A stretch of 64,000 nt of DNA from Vibrio methylphosphonaticus (GTDB taxonomy: Bacteria; Pseudomonadota; Gammaproteobacteria; Enterobacterales; Vibrionaceae). Below, piece by piece: positions 62,160 to 64,000 of this stretch. A program made the position numbers and the translations under genes. The stretch covers positions 62,001 to 126,000 of the forward strand of contig NZ_JAMKMS010000003.1 of NCBI RefSeq assembly GCF_023634655.1, given 5' to 3'. The notes under the pieces are model-generated. The model saw nothing but the letters and a program-made list of their open reading frames with translations, did no database searches and was not told the DNA's origin. Each line of letters opens with the position of its first letter. Positions within the stretch are counted from its first letter, which is position 1.

Positions 62160-64000
62160 ATGTTAAAAAAAGAGCATAACGTGCTTTTTGAACCGATGAA
62201 TATCGGCTCGTTAAAACTAAAGAATCGTTACTCTATGGCCCCGATGGGCACCTTAGGTTGTGTCGATGGTGACGGCGCGTATAACAGCCGTGGCGTTGAG
62301 TATTACGTGGCGCGCGCACGTGGTGGTGTTGGCCTGATCATTACCGGTGTGCAAATGGTAGAAAATGAACTTGAACAGTTCCCTATGCCTTCCCTTCCAT
62401 GCCCCACCAACCATCCAACGGCTTATATCCGCAGCGCAAAAGAGATGACCGAACGAGTTCATACTTACGGTACTAAGATATTTGCACAGCTAACCGCGGG
62501 TTGGGGACGTTCTTGCATTCCCGGCTTCACTCCTGAAGATAAATCCATTGCGCCTTCTGAAGCGCCGAACCGCTTCGATCCTTCAATCACCCACCGCGAA
62601 CTGACCACTGAAGAAGTAAAATACTTCATCTCTAAGTTTGTTGAGTCGGCTGCTATTGCCCAAAAAGCAGGTTTTGATGGCGTAGAAATACACGCCGTTC
62701 ATGAAGGCTACTTACTTGACCAATTCACGATGGAGTTTTTCAACCAACGCACAGACCAATACGGTGGCAGCTTTGAAAATCGTTATCGCTTTGCGGTAGA
62801 GATTGTTGAAGGTATCAAAGCGGTTTGTGGCAAAGACTTCCCGGTATCACTACGCTACTCCGTTAAAGGCAACATGAAAGGTTTCGGCCAAGGCATTCTT
62901 CCAGGCGAGCGCGCTGAAGAAGTGGGTCGAGATATGGAAGAAGGCCTCAAAGCGGCTGAATATTTGCAAAGCGCAGGGTTCGATGCTCTGAACGTGGATG
63001 CCGGCACCTATGATTCATGGTACTGGAATCACCCGCCAAACTATTTCCAACCGGGCATGTACAAGCCTTACTGCAAAGCCGTTTCAGAAGTAGTCGATAT
63101 TCCCGTACTAATGGCTGGCCGTATGGAGAACCCAGATCTCGCTTCGCATGCTGTTCAAAATGGTATTTGTGATGGTGTGTCACTGGGTAGGCCCCTGCTC
63201 GCCGATCCTGATGCGGTCAATAAGATCCGCCGAGGTCGTTTCGAAGAAGTTCGTCCTTGCTTATCTTGTCACCTTGGTTGCCTCGGTCGTATGGCTGAAG
63301 TGGGTAATCTATCTTGCGCGGTTAACCCAAGCTGTGGACGAGAGGAAGAGTTCAGATTACTACCGACACACAAAACCAAAAAGGTCGTGGTTGTCGGTGG
63401 TGGTGTCGCAGGAATGGAAGCCGCTAGAATTGCTTCTGAGCGCGGACATGACGTAGTCCTTTTCGAAAAAGGTAGCGAACTGGGTGGTAATGTCATCCCG
63501 GGTAGCCAACCTCCATTCAAGCATGATGATAAAACCTTGATTGAGTGGTTCAGCGGTGAAATGACTCGACACAAGGTCGACGTAAAACTCAACACAGCGG
63601 CAGACAAAGCATCAATTGAAAGCGAAAAGCCAGACAGCGTTATTTTCGCCACCGGTTCTCGCCCGACTCAACCAAACTGGTTGGAAGGAAAAGATAAGCC
63701 ACACGTTTTGGTCGCCGAAAAGATGTTGATGAACCCTGAGCTAATTACAGGCGACAAAGTCTGTGTAATTGGTGCGGGTTTAGTGGGCGCAGAAGCCGCT
63801 CTATGGATGGCTCAACAAGGTAAAGCGGTCACATTAGTTGAAGCATCAGACGATATCATTGGCGGCCCTCACGGCACCTGTTTTGCTAACTACCAGATGT
63901 TGAAAGAGCTTCTAGCCAAAGAACAAGTGAACGTTCTTACTTCAACCCGATTAGAACAAATCACCGATACAGGTGTTTGCCTAGACATTGAAAGCAGCAG
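62160..64000 (+). CDS. Iron-sulfur flavoprotein ene-reductase, 2,4-dienoyl-CoA reductase family (partial at right edge)
   Basis: 613 full codons from ATG 62160, still open at the window end. An old-yellow-enzyme TIM barrel comes first (MAPMGTLG; VEIHAVHEGYLLDQF with Tyr184 in the FadH active-site position). The 4Fe-4S ligands are Cys367-x2-Cys370-x3-Cys374-x11-Cys386. A flavin/NAD(P) domain follows (VVVVGGGVAGMEAA at 409-422, second Rossmann loop near 538). This is the layout of FadH, enoate reductases and BaiCD-like enzymes, which reduce an activated C=C bond. The context with FadBA and a CoA-transferase suggests reduction of an unsaturated acid or its CoA ester. E. coli FadH has about 672 residues, so some 60 residues lie outside. 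Confidence 0.9.
   Translation, partial: MLKKEHNVLFEPMNIGSLKLKNRYSMAPMGTLGCVDGDGAYNSRGVEYYVARARGGVGLIITGVQMVENELEQFPMPSLPCPTNHPTAYIRSAKEMTERVHTYGTKIFAQLTAGWGRSCIPGFTPEDKSIAPSEAPNRFDPSITHRELTTEEVKYFISKFVESAAIAQKAGFDGVEIHAVHEGYLLDQFTMEFFNQRTDQYGGSFENRYRFAVEIVEGIKAVCGKDFPVSLRYSVKGNMKGFGQGILPGERAEEVGRDMEEGLKAAEYLQSAGFDALNVDAGTYDSWYWNHPPNYFQPGMYKPYCKAVSEVVDIPVLMAGRMENPDLASHAVQNGICDGVSLGRPLLADPDAVNKIRRGRFEEVRPCLSCHLGCLGRMAEVGNLSCAVNPSCGREEEFRLLPTHKTKKVVVVGGGVAGMEAARIASERGHDVVLFEKGSELGGNVIPGSQPPFKHDDKTLIEWFSGEMTRHKVDVKLNTAADKASIESEKPDSVIFATGSRPTQPNWLEGKDKPHVLVAEKMLMNPELITGDKVCVIGAGLVGAEAALWMAQQGKAVTLVEASDDIIGGPHGTCFANYQMLKELLAKEQVNVLTSTRLEQITDTGVCLDIESS

Overview
The window looks like chromosome from a marine gammaproteobacterium, most likely a Vibrionaceae member (Vibrio or Photobacterium type). 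The evidence is an E. coli-type cellulose locus (bcsRQABZC opposite bcsEFG), a pfaABCD plus pfaE long-chain polyunsaturated fatty acid (PUFA) synthase cluster, a CsrB-family regulatory RNA with a UvrY/VarA-type box, and a mix of TRAP, TTT and RND transporters. No tRNA, rRNA, CRISPR array, prophage or intact insertion sequence was seen.

Layout. 1-13613: cellulose synthesis and modification. The minus-strand operon bcsR-Q-A-B-Z-C (bcsC runs off the left edge) faces the plus-strand operon bcsE-F-G across an 86-base divergent promoter region. BcsG keeps the zinc and nucleophile residues of the phosphoethanolamine transferase, so the product is probably phosphoethanolamine cellulose under c-di-GMP control (PilZ in BcsA, RxGD in BcsE). 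13614-15762: small conserved genes (a 56-residue protein, a YwbE-family protein, a DUF3087-like membrane protein) and an unlabelled minus-strand csrB RNA at about 14976-15395. 15763-35118: pfaA-B-C-D on the minus strand, one translationally coupled operon closed by a strong terminator. It lies opposite the phosphopantetheinyl transferase pfaE, and a 4HBT thioesterase follows. 35549-43620: a tripartite tricarboxylate transporter operon led by a small GlcG/HbpS-like gene, a gene-poor stretch of about 1 kb, a YgjV-like membrane protein, and a TRAP transporter operon (dctQ-M-P). 44197-55551: a YbdG-like MscS channel, an eight-haem cytochrome c with TPR repeats, a secreted sulfatase, an RND efflux pair and an exported lipase-like hydrolase. 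56088-64000: a catabolic locus with fadA, fadB and a CoA-transferase (minus), an AraC-family regulator (plus), and an iron-sulfur flavoprotein ene-reductase (plus, cut by the right edge).

How the parts work together. The bcs genes build, export and decorate cellulose. The pfa genes make a PUFA de novo, probably EPA or DHA, on five tandem acyl carrier domains activated by PfaE. CsrB, made under GacS/GacA (VarS/VarA) control, would sequester CsrA and so influence biofilm and metabolism genome-wide. The right-hand locus looks like an inducible CoA-dependent beta-oxidation module for an unsaturated carboxylic acid. A nearly identical 20-base element lies in both intergenic regions flanking the AraC gene and is the likely operator tying the module together.

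The most useful observations beyond ordinary gene calling are: the csrB RNA and its upstream 18-base box; the shared AraC-locus operator; possible regulatory elements between pfaA and pfaE; and several 17-21 base tandem repeats, one of which has built the hydrophobic core of a signal peptide.
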